NCBI GenBank assembly: GCA_963976055.1
Contig: CAXBJB010000003.1
Span: 62,001 to 126,000 of the forward strand
Direction of reading: 5' to 3'
Origin: UBA1479 sp963976055
Lineage (GTDB): Bacteria; Pseudomonadota; Alphaproteobacteria; Rhodospirillales; Casp-alpha2
DNA length: 64,000 bases
Shown here: in pieces, positions 25,480 to 34,392 of the stretch
Position numbering within the stretch: the first letter of the stretch is position 1
How the letters are laid out: the number at the start of each line of letters is the position of its first letter
Position numbers and translations under genes: made by a program
The notes under the pieces: generated by a model
Told to the model about the DNA's origin: nothing
What the model saw: only the letters and a program-made list of their open reading frames with translations
The model's database searches: none

Positions 25480-25983
25480 ATGACCCGTTCTTCCACATCC
25501 CAGACCCACGGCGGGGCGGACGGCCCCGATGGCCGTGCAGAATGGATCGGCCTCCTGGCGCGCGCATCCGAAGCCGACCTGGAAACAGCCTGGCGGGCGC
25601 AGGCGCCGGAACTGGCGACCGTAGGATACGACGTCTTGCGTGCGCCGCAACAGGGCCTGGCGATGGTGCGGGGGCGCGCCGGCGGTGACGGTCAAGCCTT
25701 CAACCTGGGCGAAATGACGGTCACCCGCTGTTCCCTGCGCCTGGACAACGGCACCGTCGGGCACGGCTATGTCGCCGGCCGCTCGGCACGGCATGCGGAA
25801 CTTGCGGCCCTGTTCGACGGCTTGTTGCAGACGGACGCCTGGGCGGACCGGATCAGGGAGCGCGTCATCGCGCCGCTGCGGGCGTCGCGCGCCATGGCGC
25901 GGGCACGCACGGCGGCAAAGACCGCGGCGACCAAAGTTGAATTTTTCACTTTGGTCCGCGAACAATCGGCGGACTCCGAATGA
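25480..25983 (+). CDS. phnG: C-P lyase core subunit PhnG
   Basis: PhnG is a small core subunit of the PhnGHIJ carbon-phosphorus lyase complex. The protein is 167 residues from this start. It shows RAEWIGLLARASEADL near the N-terminus and the typical GEMTVTRCSLRLDNGTVGHGYVAGR region, followed by a helical HAELAALFDGLLQ tail. The start is uncertain: ATG 25480 gives MTRSSTSQTH, while upstream ATG 25453 and GTG 25444 are in frame; the conserved region begins well inside all of them. Its stop overlaps the phnH start by four bases. It is the first gene of the phnGHIJKL-DUF1045 operon. Confidence 0.92.
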   Translation: MTRSSTSQTHGGADGPDGRAEWIGLLARASEADLETAWRAQAPELATVGYDVLRAPQQGLAMVRGRAGGDGQAFNLGEMTVTRCSLRLDNGTVGHGYVAGRSARHAELAALFDGLLQTDAWADRIRERVIAPLRASRAMARARTAAKTAATKVEFFTLVREQSADSE

Positions 25984-26603
25984 CCACCGCGGCGGGTTCA
26001 ATGGCGGGCGGCCTGGGCGCCGGGTTCCATGACCCGGTGCATGACGCACAGGGGGTGTTCCGTGACATCTTGCGCGCGATGTCGCGTCCGGGCGAGGTGC
26101 GGGAGACGGCGGTGCAAATCGATCCGCCGGCTCCGTTGGGCGTGGCGGCGGCGGCGGTTTGCCTCGCTCTTTTGGATTTCGAAACGCCGTTGTGGATCGA
26201 CGGCGGGGACACGGACGCGGCGGCGGCGTTTCTTGCCTTCCACACGGGCGCCTCTCGCGCGGCGGGGCCTGCCCAGGCCGATTTCGTCCTGATCGCCGAC
26301 GGCGCGGCCTTGCCTGGCCTTGATGCCTTCCGTCCGGGTACGGACGAGGCCCCCGAAGGCTCGGCGACCGTGATCGTTCAGGCCGCGGATCTGGCGGCCG
26401 CGTCCCCCGACGCCGCGGGCGCCTGGCGCCTGAGCGGCCCCGGAATCGACGGCGCCGCGGGGCTTCGCGTCACGGGTCTGCCGGACGGGATTGTCGAACA
26501 GTTTTCCCGCAATGCGGACTGTTTCCCGCGCGGCGTCGACCTGATCCTCTGCGCGGGGCGGCGCCTCGCCGCCCTGCCGCGCACGACGCGGGTGGAGGGC
26601 TGA
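25980..26603 (+). CDS. phnH: C-P lyase core subunit PhnH
   Basis: PhnH is part of the PhnGHIJ complex needed to load and cleave phosphonates. The 207-residue protein contains the family's starting motif GFHDPVHDAQGVFRDILRAMSRPGE at about 13-37, in which the aligned pattern F-R-x-I-L-x-A-M-S-R-P-G is diagnostic, and the later GPGIDG motif. ATG at 25980 overlaps the phnG stop. It ends 4 nt before phnI. Confidence 0.94.
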   Translation: MTTAAGSMAGGLGAGFHDPVHDAQGVFRDILRAMSRPGEVRETAVQIDPPAPLGVAAAAVCLALLDFETPLWIDGGDTDAAAAFLAFHTGASRAAGPAQADFVLIADGAALPGLDAFRPGTDEAPEGSATVIVQAADLAAASPDAAGAWRLSGPGIDGAAGLRVTGLPDGIVEQFSRNADCFPRGVDLILCAGRRLAALPRTTRVEG

Positions 26604-26607
26604 CGCC

Positions 26608-27705
26608 ATGTACGTCGCGGTCAAGGGCGGGGAAAAGGCCATCGACAACGCCCATGCGCTGTTGGCCGAGGAGCGGCGCGGCGATGTCGGCGTGCCGGAA
26701 CTGACGCTCGATCAGATCAAGCAGCAGATGAGATTCGCCGTCGACCGGGTGATGGGTGAGGGCTCGCTCTACGATCCCGATCTGGCCGCGCTCGCCATCA
26801 AGCAGGCGCAGGGCGACCTGGTCGAAGCGGTGTTCCTGCTGCGCGCCTTCCGCACCACCCTGCCGCGTCTGGCCGTGTCCACACCCATCGACACGGCGGC
26901 GATGATGGTCCGGCGGCGCATCTCGGCGACGTTCAAGGATCTGCCGGGCGGCCAGGTGCTGGGCCCGACCTACGATTACACCCACCGCCTGCTCGATTTC
27001 GCCCTGGCGGCGGGGACCTCGGTGCCGCCGGCCCCGGAGGGCGACCCGGCGGTGATGGCGGACAGTATGCCCCGGGTCACTGACATTCTGGCCCATCAGG
27101 ATTTGATCGAACCGGAAGCGGGTGACGCGGATGCGGAGGGCAAGGTCGCCGACCTGACCCGCGAGCCGCTCGCCTTTCCCGCCGGGCGCGACCTGCGCCT
27201 GCAGAACCTGGCCCGCGCCGACGAAGGGTTCCTGCTGGCACTGGGCTATTCGACGCAGCGCGGATACGGCCGCAACCATCCCTTCGCCGGGGAAATCCGC
27301 ATGGGCGAGGTCGCGGTCGAAATCGTGCCCGAGGAACTGGGTTTCGCCATCGAGATCGGCGACATCACCGTCTCGGAATGCCAGATGGTCAACCAGTTCG
27401 CGGGCTCGGCGACGGAGCCGCCCCAGTTCACGCGGGGCTACGGCCTGGTGTTCGGGCGCTCGGAACGCAAGGCCATATCCATGGCCCTGGTCGACCGGAG
27501 CCTGCGCGCCCGCGAACTGGGCGAGGAGGTCGAGGCTCCGGCCCAGGACGAGGAATTCGTGCTCTACCATTCCGACAACGTGGAGGCCCAGGGCTTCGTG
27601 CAGCACCTGAAGCTGCCCCATTACGTGGATTTCCAGAGCGAACTGGTCCTGGTCCGGGCGCTGCGGCGAGAGGCCGCGGTGGCGCGCAGCGAGGCGGCCG
27701 AATGA
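26608..27705 (+). CDS. phnI: C-P lyase core subunit PhnI (nucleosidase component)
   Basis: PhnI, with PhnG, H and L, couples a phosphonate to ATP by displacing adenine to form ribose 1-phosphonate 5-triphosphate. The 365-residue protein begins MYVAVKGGEKAIDNAHALL, the usual PhnI N-terminus. It contains DRVMGEGSLYDPDLAALAIKQAQGD (partial family signature), TYDYTHRLLDFAL and LGYSTQRGYGRNHPF. Full length is normal for the family. Its stop overlaps the phnJ start (ATGA). Confidence 0.95.
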   Translation: MYVAVKGGEKAIDNAHALLAEERRGDVGVPELTLDQIKQQMRFAVDRVMGEGSLYDPDLAALAIKQAQGDLVEAVFLLRAFRTTLPRLAVSTPIDTAAMMVRRRISATFKDLPGGQVLGPTYDYTHRLLDFALAAGTSVPPAPEGDPAVMADSMPRVTDILAHQDLIEPEAGDADAEGKVADLTREPLAFPAGRDLRLQNLARADEGFLLALGYSTQRGYGRNHPFAGEIRMGEVAVEIVPEELGFAIEIGDITVSECQMVNQFAGSATEPPQFTRGYGLVFGRSERKAISMALVDRSLRARELGEEVEAPAQDEEFVLYHSDNVEAQGFVQHLKLPHYVDFQSELVLVRALRREAAVARSEAAE

Positions 27706-28574
27706 CCCAAGTGCAGACAGTGACGGACGGCGGCTACAATTTCGCCTATCTGGACGAGCAGACCAAGCGCATGATCCGCCGGGCGATCTTGAAGGCCGTG
27801 GCAATACCGGGCCATCAGGTGCCCTTCGGCTCGCGCGAGATGCCGCTGCCCTACGGCTGGGGCACGGGCGGTATCCAGGTCACGGCCTCGATCATCGGCC
27901 TTGCGGACGTGCTCAAGGTCATCGACCAGGGAGCCGACGACACGACGAATGCGGTCTCCATCCGCCGCTTCTTCGCGCGCACGGCGGGGGTCGCCACGAC
28001 CGAGGCGACGGCGGATGCCACGATCATCCAGACCCGCCACCGCATACCCGAAACGGCGCTCAGCGGCGACCAGATCATCGTCTATCAGGTGCCGATCCCG
28101 GAACCCTTGCGCTGGCTTGAATCGCGTGAGGCTGAAACCCGCAAGATGCATGGCCTTGCCGACTACGGCGTTATGCATGTGAAGCTGTACGAGGACATCG
28201 CCACTTACGGCCATATCGAAACGTCTTACGACTACCCGGTTCTGGTCAACGGCCGCTATCTGACAGCGCCGTCACCGATCCCCAAGTTCGATAATCCCAA
28301 GATGCACGAAATGGCTGCCCTGCAGTTGTTCGGCGCCGGGCGGGAAAAGCGCATCTATGCCATCCCGCCCTATACCCGGGTCGAAAGCCTGGATTTCGAG
28401 GATCACCCCTTCGCGGTCCAGACATGGGAGGCCCGCTGCGCCATCTGCGGCGCCGAGGACAGCTTCTTAGACGAGGTCATCACAGACGACCACGGCGGGT
28501 CCATGTTCGTCTGCTCCGACACCGACCATTGCGGGCGCCGCGTCGCCGACGGCCACCGGGGGGACGGGGAATGA
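27702..28574 (+). CDS. phnJ: C-P lyase catalytic radical-SAM subunit PhnJ
   Basis: PhnJ cleaves the carbon-phosphorus bond, giving alkane and ribose 1,2-cyclic phosphate 5-phosphate. The 290-residue protein carries four conserved cysteines: C246, C249, C271 and C277. Each is offset by exactly five residues from E. coli C241, C244, C266 and C272, so the Fe-S cluster ligands and the catalytic thiyl cysteine are all in place. The segment GWGTGGIQVTASIIG near 48-62 is the expected substrate loop. ATG at 27702 overlaps the phnI stop, and its own stop overlaps phnK. Confidence 0.97.
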   Translation: MTQVQTVTDGGYNFAYLDEQTKRMIRRAILKAVAIPGHQVPFGSREMPLPYGWGTGGIQVTASIIGLADVLKVIDQGADDTTNAVSIRRFFARTAGVATTEATADATIIQTRHRIPETALSGDQIIVYQVPIPEPLRWLESREAETRKMHGLADYGVMHVKLYEDIATYGHIETSYDYPVLVNGRYLTAPSPIPKFDNPKMHEMAALQLFGAGREKRIYAIPPYTRVESLDFEDHPFAVQTWEARCAICGAEDSFLDEVITDDHGGSMFVCSDTDHCGRRVADGHRGDGE

Positions 28575-29365
28575 TGGACGGCGCCGCCCTTCAGGACACC
28601 CCGTTGCTCAGTGCATGCGGGATCACCCATTCCTATGGTGAGCGCATCGGCTGCCGCGACGTTACCTTCGACCTGTGGCCGGGCGAGGTGTTGGGCGTGG
28701 TCGGCGAAAGCGGGTCCGGCAAGACAACGCTGTTGAACTGCCTGTCGGCGCAATTGATGCCGTCGGCGGGCAGCCTGACCTATTGCCTGCGCAGGGGGGA
28801 TCAGGCGGATGTCTATGCCCTGACCGAGGCTGAGCGCCGCATGCTCATGCGCACGGACTGGGGCTTCGTGCATCAGAGCCCGCGCGACGGCCTGCGCATG
28901 GGGGTCAGCGCCGGGGCCAACGTGGGCGAGCGCCTGATGGCCGTGGGGGCGCGCCACTACGGCGCCATCCGTGCGCAGGTCACGGATTGGCTCGGCCGAG
29001 TGGAAATGGACCTGGATCGCATCGACGACCTGCCGTCGCAGTTTTCCGGCGGCATGCAGCAACGCGTGCAGATCGCGCGCAATCTGGTGTCGGGGCCGCG
29101 CCTGGTGTTCATGGACGAACCCACGGGCGGGCTTGATGTCTCGGTGCAGGCGCGCCTTCTCGACCTGCTGCGCGGCCTGACCAACGACTTAGGCTTATCC
29201 GCCGTGATCGTCACCCACGACCTGGCGGTGGCACGCCTGCTTTCACACCGGCTGATGGTCATGCGCCGGGGCGAGGTGGTTGAACAGGGCCTGACCGATC
29301 AGGTTCTGGATGATCCACAGCACGCCTATACCCAGCTTCTCGTATCCTCGGTGCTGCAGACATGA
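28571..29365 (+). CDS. phnK: C-P lyase accessory ABC protein PhnK
   Basis: PhnK is an ABC-type ATPase that docks on the C-P lyase core rather than on a membrane transporter. The 264-residue protein has Walker A GESGSGKTT at about 42-50, the Q-loop WGFVHQSPRDGLRM, ABC signature FSGGMQQR and Walker B LVFMDEPTGGLDV. The sequence is close to the oligopeptide-transporter ATPase group, as PhnK proteins are. ATG at 28571 overlaps the phnJ stop; the phnL start overlaps its own stop. Confidence 0.95.
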   Translation: MMDGAALQDTPLLSACGITHSYGERIGCRDVTFDLWPGEVLGVVGESGSGKTTLLNCLSAQLMPSAGSLTYCLRRGDQADVYALTEAERRMLMRTDWGFVHQSPRDGLRMGVSAGANVGERLMAVGARHYGAIRAQVTDWLGRVEMDLDRIDDLPSQFSGGMQQRVQIARNLVSGPRLVFMDEPTGGLDVSVQARLLDLLRGLTNDLGLSAVIVTHDLAVARLLSHRLMVMRRGEVVEQGLTDQVLDDPQHAYTQLLVSSVLQT

Positions 29366-30063
29366 GCGCGCCGGTGATCCGCATCGAGGGCCTATCCAAA
29401 TCCTTCGTCCTGCACAACCAGGGCGGGGTCGAACTGCCCGTGCTCCGGAATATCTGCCTGGAGGTCTTCGCCGGCGAATGCCTAGCCCTGCACGGGCCGT
29501 CGGGCACGGGGAAAAGCTCGCTGATCCGCCTGATCTACGGCAACTATCTGTGCCCCCAGGGCCGCATCCTGGTCCGCCACGACGGGCGCCTCACCGATGT
29601 CGCCCGCGCCCAACCGCATGAGATTCTCGAACTGCGCCGCCGCACCATGGGCTACGTCAGCCAGTTTCTGCGCGTCATTCCCCGTGTGCCGGCCCTGCAG
29701 GTGGTGGCCGAGCCGCTGCGTGCCCAGGGGATCGATGCGGCGTCGGCCGAGCAGGCGGCGGGCGCCATGCTGACCCGCTTCAACATCCCCGAACGCCTGT
29801 GGCATCTGGCGCCCGCGACCTTTTCCGGCGGCGAGCAACAGCGCGTCAATCTGGCCCGCGGTTTCATCGCCGACTACCCGATCCTGCTGCTCGACGAGCC
29901 GACGGCGTCCCTCGACAAGGCCAACCGCGACGTGGTGATCGACGTGATCCGTCAGGCGACGGCGCGCGGTGCGGCGGTGGTCGGTATCTTCCATGACGCG
30001 CAAATGCGGGACGCCGTGGCGACCCGCGTCCTTGCCCTCGCTACCGCCGGGGCGGCGGCCTAG
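29362..30063 (+). CDS. phnL: C-P lyase accessory ABC protein PhnL
   Basis: PhnL is the second ABC-type subunit of the pathway and is required for ribose phosphonate formation. The 233-residue protein has Walker A GPSGTGKSS at about 44-52, YVSQFLRVIPRVPALQVVAEPL after the Q-loop, the signature FSGGEQQR and Walker B ILLLDEPTASLDK. ATG at 29362 overlaps the phnK stop. The next gene begins immediately at its stop codon. Confidence 0.95.
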   Translation: MSAPVIRIEGLSKSFVLHNQGGVELPVLRNICLEVFAGECLALHGPSGTGKSSLIRLIYGNYLCPQGRILVRHDGRLTDVARAQPHEILELRRRTMGYVSQFLRVIPRVPALQVVAEPLRAQGIDAASAEQAAGAMLTRFNIPERLWHLAPATFSGGEQQRVNLARGFIADYPILLLDEPTASLDKANRDVVIDVIRQATARGAAVVGIFHDAQMRDAVATRVLALATAGAAA

Positions 30064-30804
30064 GTGCCCGGTGCCGGCGGCCCCGTGACCCGGGGCGCGG
30101 AACGCTACGCCGTTTACTTCATCCCCGGTCCGGACACGGCCCTTTGGCAGGCGGGCTGCCGCTGGCTTGGGCGGAATCCGGATGGGACCGTGGGTGACGC
30201 GCCCCTGCCGCCGCCGCAAGCGACCGCAGCGGGCATTTCCCGGGAGGATTGGGCGGCGGCGACGGCAGAGCCCCGGCGTTATGGTTTCCACGCGACCTTG
30301 AAGCCGCCTTTCCATCTAGCCGAAGGCCGTGCTCTTGCGGACCTCGACACGGCGCTGGCGCGCTTCGCCGCCGGGCGGGCGGCCTTTCAGGCGGCGGCGT
30401 TGTCGGTCACGCGTCTTGGCGGCTTTCTCGCCCTCTGTCCCTCCGCGCCGGCGGCTGACCTGGCGGCTCTGGCCGCCGATTGCCTGCGGGCCTTTGAGCC
30501 GTTTCGGCGCCCATCGGATGCGGCAACCCTGGCGCGACGCCGGGCACGGGGACTTACGCCCCGGCAGGATGCTCTGCTTGAAGCCTGGGGCTATCCGTTC
30601 GTCCTGGAGGAATTCCGCTTTCACATGACCTTGACGGGACGCCTTTCGGACGAGGCGGCGGCCCGCTATCTATCGTTGCTGGACCGACTGTTCGCGGCGG
30701 CCTTGGCGGCCCCGCTTGCCGTGGGCGGTGTCGCCCTGTTCCGCGAGCCGGCCCCCGGCGCTCCTTTCGAAACCGTCCGGCGATATCTTTTTTCCGCGCG
30801 GTAA
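30064..30804 (+). CDS. DUF1045-family 2H phosphoesterase of the C-P lyase operon
   Basis: The 246-residue protein belongs to the phosphonate-associated DUF1045 group with a 2H phosphoesterase fold. Two catalytic H-x-T motifs are visible, H76-A-T78 (GFHATLKPPF) and H187-M-T189 (FHMTLTG), about 110 residues apart. 2H enzymes open cyclic nucleotides and ribose cyclic phosphates. It is the last gene of phnGHIJKL and starts at a GTG directly after the phnL stop (a second GTG lies seven codons further). No phnP is present in the window, so this enzyme may hydrolyse the 5-phosphoribosyl 1,2-cyclic phosphate made by PhnJ; this role is an inference. Confidence 0.85.
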   Translation: MPGAGGPVTRGAERYAVYFIPGPDTALWQAGCRWLGRNPDGTVGDAPLPPPQATAAGISREDWAAATAEPRRYGFHATLKPPFHLAEGRALADLDTALARFAAGRAAFQAAALSVTRLGGFLALCPSAPAADLAALAADCLRAFEPFRRPSDAATLARRRARGLTPRQDALLEAWGYPFVLEEFRFHMTLTGRLSDEAAARYLSLLDRLFAAALAAPLAVGGVALFREPAPGAPFETVRRYLFSAR

Positions 30805-31206
30805 CGCGGGTCGGTTGAACGGCCGCTATATTGCGGAATCGTAATTTATTTTCAGATAATTAGGCCGTTTCCACCAGCGTGCTTCGAGGCCGTCGCAAGG
30901 CCCCCTGGGCAGCTTTCGAAGGGAGATTATTCAAATAAGTCTCAAAAAAAACCATTGATCTTTCCTAGTGGGAATGATCTTATTTTGCCCGTGGTATACC
31001 AAATGCCAAAGAGCTCAAAAGAGCCAAAGCAAGGTGTATTGCAATGTTTGGGAAAACATCGACCAAGTGAATTGACAGGACCGTCTGATCCGACCGCCGG
31101 ATAAAAACAATACAGGCGCAAGGGGAAGACATTTAACCGCCGTTCGACTTTGGCTTATACTCAGGCCGAATGCGCTATGGCGCTATCAACAACTGGGAGG
31201 ACACCC
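30805..31206. other. Intergenic region before the TTT transporter operon
   Basis: These 402 bp are AT-rich compared with the neighbouring genes and presumably hold the promoter and leader of the tctCBA-type operon. A palindrome TGGTATACCA lies at 30992-31001. A TTGACA at 31072-31077 has no good -10 at 16-18 bp. I see no intrinsic terminator after the DUF1045 gene and no credible small ORF. Confidence 0.5.
30992..31001. promoter_or_regulatory. GTATAC palindrome, candidate GntR/FCD operator for the transporter operon
   Basis: TGGTATACCA is a perfect 10-bp palindrome 205 bp before the transporter binding-protein gene. The same core (TTGTATACCA) stands before the GntR/FCD regulator gene at 34494, and related sites precede two carboxylate-type gene groups further on. 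FadR/FCD-group regulators commonly bind T-x-G-T-x-x-A-C-x-A type palindromes. Confidence 0.55.
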
Positions 31207-32196
31207 ATGAAGACTTTTGTCAAGAAACTGCTGGGCGTCGGCATCACCGTCGGCCTGGTTTCCGGTTTCACGGCCATTGCAGGTAAAACTGCCCTGGCCT
31301 GGGAGCCGGTGAAGCCGATTCAGTTCGTGGTGATGGCCGGCAAAGGCGGGGGCGCCGACAAGCTGGCGCGTCTGATGCAGTCGATCATCGAAAAGCATAA
31401 GCTGTCGCCGAAGCCCGTTACGCCGATCAACAAGCCCGGCGGTTCCGGTGCGGAAGCCCTTGTGTACATGAAGAACCACAAGGACCCCGACCATGCCATC
31501 ATGGTCACCCTGAACAGCTTCTACACCACGCCGCTTCGTCAGCCGAAGTTGGAAGTCGATCCGCTGACCTTCGCGCCGATCGCGCGTATGGCCGAAGACA
31601 CCTTCGTGCTGTGGGTCCACAAGGACGCCGGCATCAAGACCGTCGACGAATATGTGAAGGCCGCCAAGGCCGCCGGCAACCAGTGGATCATGGCCGGTAC
31701 CGGCAAGGCATCCGAAGACAACCTGCTCGCCGACTTCCTGAACGCGGCCTATGGCCTGAACATGAAGTACGTCCCCTACAAGGGCGGTGGCAAGGTCGCC
31801 AAGCAGCTGGCCGGCAAGCACGCCAACTCCACGGTCAACAACCCGTCGGAAGCCCTCGGCTTCTTTGAAGCCGGTACGGTCGTGCCGCTGGCGTCGTTCA
31901 CCGACGAGCGTCTGCCGCTGTTCAAGGACACGCCGACCTTCAAGGAACTGGGTCAGGACTTCGTTTACTACATGCAGCGCTCCGTCGTCGGCGCGCCGGG
32001 CATGAGCAAGGAAGCCCAGGCGTTCTATCAGGAGGTCTTCAAGAAGGCTTATGCCACCCCGGAATGGCAGAAGTACATGAAGTCCAAGAGCCTGCAGGGC
32101 GACCTGCTCCAGGGCGACGCGCTCGTCACCTACTGGAAGCGTGAAAACGAAGTGCATCGCAAGATGCTGGTCAAGATGGGCGCCATCAAAGGCTAA
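31207..32196 (+). CDS. TTT transporter periplasmic binding protein (TctC/Bug family)
   Basis: This is the solute receptor of a tripartite tricarboxylate-type (TTT) transporter. The 329-residue precursor has a Sec signal peptide (MKTFVKKLLGVGITVGLVSG..., cut near residue 31) and the Bug-family fold with AGKGGGADKLAR and NKPGGSGAEALVYM lining the carboxylate site. A GGGAGGA ribosome site lies 5 nt before ATG 31207. The two membrane subunits follow. The ligand is a carboxylate; proximity to oxc/frc suggests oxalate or a related di/tricarboxylate, but this is not visible in the sequence. Confidence 0.92.
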   Translation: MKTFVKKLLGVGITVGLVSGFTAIAGKTALAWEPVKPIQFVVMAGKGGGADKLARLMQSIIEKHKLSPKPVTPINKPGGSGAEALVYMKNHKDPDHAIMVTLNSFYTTPLRQPKLEVDPLTFAPIARMAEDTFVLWVHKDAGIKTVDEYVKAAKAAGNQWIMAGTGKASEDNLLADFLNAAYGLNMKYVPYKGGGKVAKQLAGKHANSTVNNPSEALGFFEAGTVVPLASFTDERLPLFKDTPTFKELGQDFVYYMQRSVVGAPGMSKEAQAFYQEVFKKAYATPEWQKYMKSKSLQGDLLQGDALVTYWKRENEVHRKMLVKMGAIKG

Positions 32197-32242
32197 GTCC
32201 GTCTGATATCCGAAGAAACGATATAGGGGAGGTTCCGTCGTC

Positions 32243-32740
32243 ATGCGTCGTGCTGAAATCATCACTGCTGTCCTGATGGCGGGCCTCTCCATATATCTTA
32301 TGGTCAAGAGCGCCGAGCTGCCCATCGGCTGGATCCCCGGCGAGGGACCCGGCGGCGGCTTCTGGCCCTTCTGGCTGGCCGCGCTCATGCTCGGTTCAAT
32401 CATCTGGGTGATCGTCAACTGGTTCCGCCGGACGAGCCCGCCGGCCAAGTCGGAAGATCCCTTCCTCGACGCCTACGGCATGAAGATGTTCTTGGTCGTC
32501 GGCGGTGGCGTGACCGGAATGATCGCGCTGGTCGACATCATCGGCATGCACTTCGCCGCCATGGTCTTCATGATCTACTACATCCGCTTTCTGGGCGGGC
32601 ATTCGTGGAAAGTTACCTTGAGCGTCGCCCTGCCGACGCCGGTGGTGCTCTTCCTGTTCTTCGACATCGCCTTGCGGAACTTCCTGCCCACGGGGTTCAT
32701 GGACCCCCTGTACATCCCGCTCTACAACTACTTCCTCTAA
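32243..32740 (+). CDS. TTT transporter small membrane subunit (TctB family)
   Basis: The 165-residue membrane protein has four predicted helices and the usual TctB layout: a first helix (AEIITAVLMAGLSIYLMVKS), a G-E-G-P-G-G-G-F-W-P-F-W loop, and a C-terminal pair ending in FFDIALRNFLPTGFMDPL. It partners the large TctA subunit. It lies 46 bp after the binding protein gene in the same operon. Confidence 0.9.
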   Translation: MRRAEIITAVLMAGLSIYLMVKSAELPIGWIPGEGPGGGFWPFWLAALMLGSIIWVIVNWFRRTSPPAKSEDPFLDAYGMKMFLVVGGGVTGMIALVDIIGMHFAAMVFMIYYIRFLGGHSWKVTLSVALPTPVVLFLFFDIALRNFLPTGFMDPLYIPLYNYFL

Positions 32741-32790
32741 ACCTGCGATGACGGGTTGCCCCGGCATAAGGGGCGGGAGCGGAAAATTCT

Positions 32791-32809
32791 CTGGTCTACA
32801 AAAGACCAG
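32791..32809 (+). promoter_or_regulatory. Small hairpin between the TctB and TctA genes
   Basis: A 7-bp stem CTGGTCT/AGACCAG closes a 5-nt loop within the 134-bp gap between the two membrane-subunit genes. No T-run follows. It may tune the relative amounts of the two subunits; the evidence is only the predicted fold. Confidence 0.35.
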
Positions 32810-32874
32810 GAACCACGAAACATGACGGCCCGCCGGCAACGTCCGGCCCCGTCCGGGGAACGAAGTAAAGAACA

Positions 32875-34392
32875 ATGGAACTTATCGGTCTTCTGTCAGA
32901 CGGTTTTCTGGTCGCTTTCGAGCCACTGAACCTCGGCCTGATCGTGCTGGGGGTGATCGTCGGCCTGTTCGTGGGCGCCATGCCCGGGTTGGGCTCCGTC
33001 AACGGCGTCGCCATCTTGCTGCCGATGACCTTCCTGGTGCCGCCCGCATCGGCCATCATCTTCCTGGCCGCGCTCTACTACGGGGCCATGTACGGCGGCG
33101 CCATATCCTCGATCACGTTGGGTATTCCCGGCGCCTCGACGGCCGTTGCGACGACCTTCGACGGGCGCCCGCTCGCCATGAAGGGCGAGGCCGACAAGGC
33201 CCTGATCGCGGCGGCTTTGGCATCGTTCGCCGGGGGCACGATCTCGGTCATCCTGTTCACTCTGTTCGCGCCGCCCTTGGCTTCCGTCGCCCTGGATTTC
33301 GGTGATCCGGAAATCTTCGCGCTGATGATCCTGGCCTTCGCGACTTTCGTAGGCCTGTCCGGCGACGACATCGCGAAGACGATCTTCTCGATCTGTATCG
33401 GCATGGTGATGTCGGCCATCGGTTTCGACATCATCTCCGGCGAGCCGCGCCTGGTGCTGTTCGACCTGATCGGCTTCCAATCCAAAATCAACTTCCTGGT
33501 GCTGGCCATCGGCATCTACGGCATCGGCGAAATGATGTGGACCATCGAGGTCAGCCGCGGCGAGACGATGATGTCCAAGGTGACGATGTCGGTCGAACGC
33601 GTGATGAATAATCTCAAGATCATCTGGGGCACCTGGAAAGCCTGGTTGATGGGGTCGGCCCTCGGCTTCTTCGTCGGCATCCTGCCGGCGGCGGGCGCCA
33701 CGCCGGGCTCTCTCATGGCCTATGGTGTCGCGAAGATGACGTCGCGCGAACCGCATATGTTCGGCAAGGGGGCGGTCGAGGGTGTGGTTGCGCCGGAAGC
33801 CGCCAACAACGCGGCCTCCACGGGCTCGCTGCTGCCCATGCTGACCCTGGGTATTCCCGGTTCGCCGACAACGGCGGTGCTGCTCGGTGGCATGGTCATC
33901 TGGGGGCTGCAGCCGGGGCCGCGCCTGTTCGTCACGGAAACGGAATTCGTGTGGGGGCTGATCGCCTCGCTCTATGCGGCGAACCTGTTCGCGGTGATCA
34001 TCAACATCGCCTTCATTCCGCTGTTCCTGTGGTTCCTCAAGACGCCGTTCACCATTTTGGCGCCGCTGATCTTCGTCCTGTCGATGGTCGGCGGATATGC
34101 CGCGACGGAACGCATGTTCGACGTCTGGCTGATGTTGATCCTGGGCGTCGGCGGCTATCTGATGCGCAAGTTGGACTACCCGGTAGCACCTGCGGTGCTC
34201 GCCATCGTGCTGGGCCCCATCGCCGAACCGGCGTTGCGCCAATCCCTGTTGATTTCCGGGGGCGATGTCATGGTGTTCTTCAACCGGCCGATCGCCGGCC
34301 CGATCACCATGATCGCGCTGGTGCTTCTGTTTCTGCCGGCTTTCCAGATCGCGTGGCGGCGCATCCGCGGCAAGAAGCCGGTGGCGGGATAA
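32875..34392 (+). CDS. TTT transporter large membrane subunit (TctA family)
   Basis: TctA is the transport channel of the TTT system. The 505-residue protein has about eleven to twelve membrane helices and the two family signature loops: GAMPGLGSVNGVAILLPMTF near 40-60 and GILPAAGATPGSLMAYGVAKM near 267-287. Between them lie ITLGIPGASTAVATTFDG and TLGIPGSPTTAVLLGGM, the repeated G-I-P-G motif of the two half-repeats. The start ATG at 32875 follows a purine-rich stretch. It ends the transporter operon; the GntR gene follows after 207 bp. Confidence 0.94.
   Translation: MELIGLLSDGFLVAFEPLNLGLIVLGVIVGLFVGAMPGLGSVNGVAILLPMTFLVPPASAIIFLAALYYGAMYGGAISSITLGIPGASTAVATTFDGRPLAMKGEADKALIAAALASFAGGTISVILFTLFAPPLASVALDFGDPEIFALMILAFATFVGLSGDDIAKTIFSICIGMVMSAIGFDIISGEPRLVLFDLIGFQSKINFLVLAIGIYGIGEMMWTIEVSRGETMMSKVTMSVERVMNNLKIIWGTWKAWLMGSALGFFVGILPAAGATPGSLMAYGVAKMTSREPHMFGKGAVEGVVAPEAANNAASTGSLLPMLTLGIPGSPTTAVLLGGMVIWGLQPGPRLFVTETEFVWGLIASLYAANLFAVIINIAFIPLFLWFLKTPFTILAPLIFVLSMVGGYAATERMFDVWLMLILGVGGYLMRKLDYPVAPAVLAIVLGPIAEPALRQSLLISGGDVMVFFNRPIAGPITMIALVLLFLPAFQIAWRRIRGKKPVAG

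Noticed and set aside
25931..25954. Hairpin CCAAAGT/ACTTTGG inside phnG
   Set aside because: It lies within the coding region, has no T-run after it, and transcription must continue into phnH, whose start overlaps phnG.
31072..31077. TTGACA as -35 of the TTT transporter promoter
   Set aside because: No acceptable -10 lies 16-18 bp downstream.
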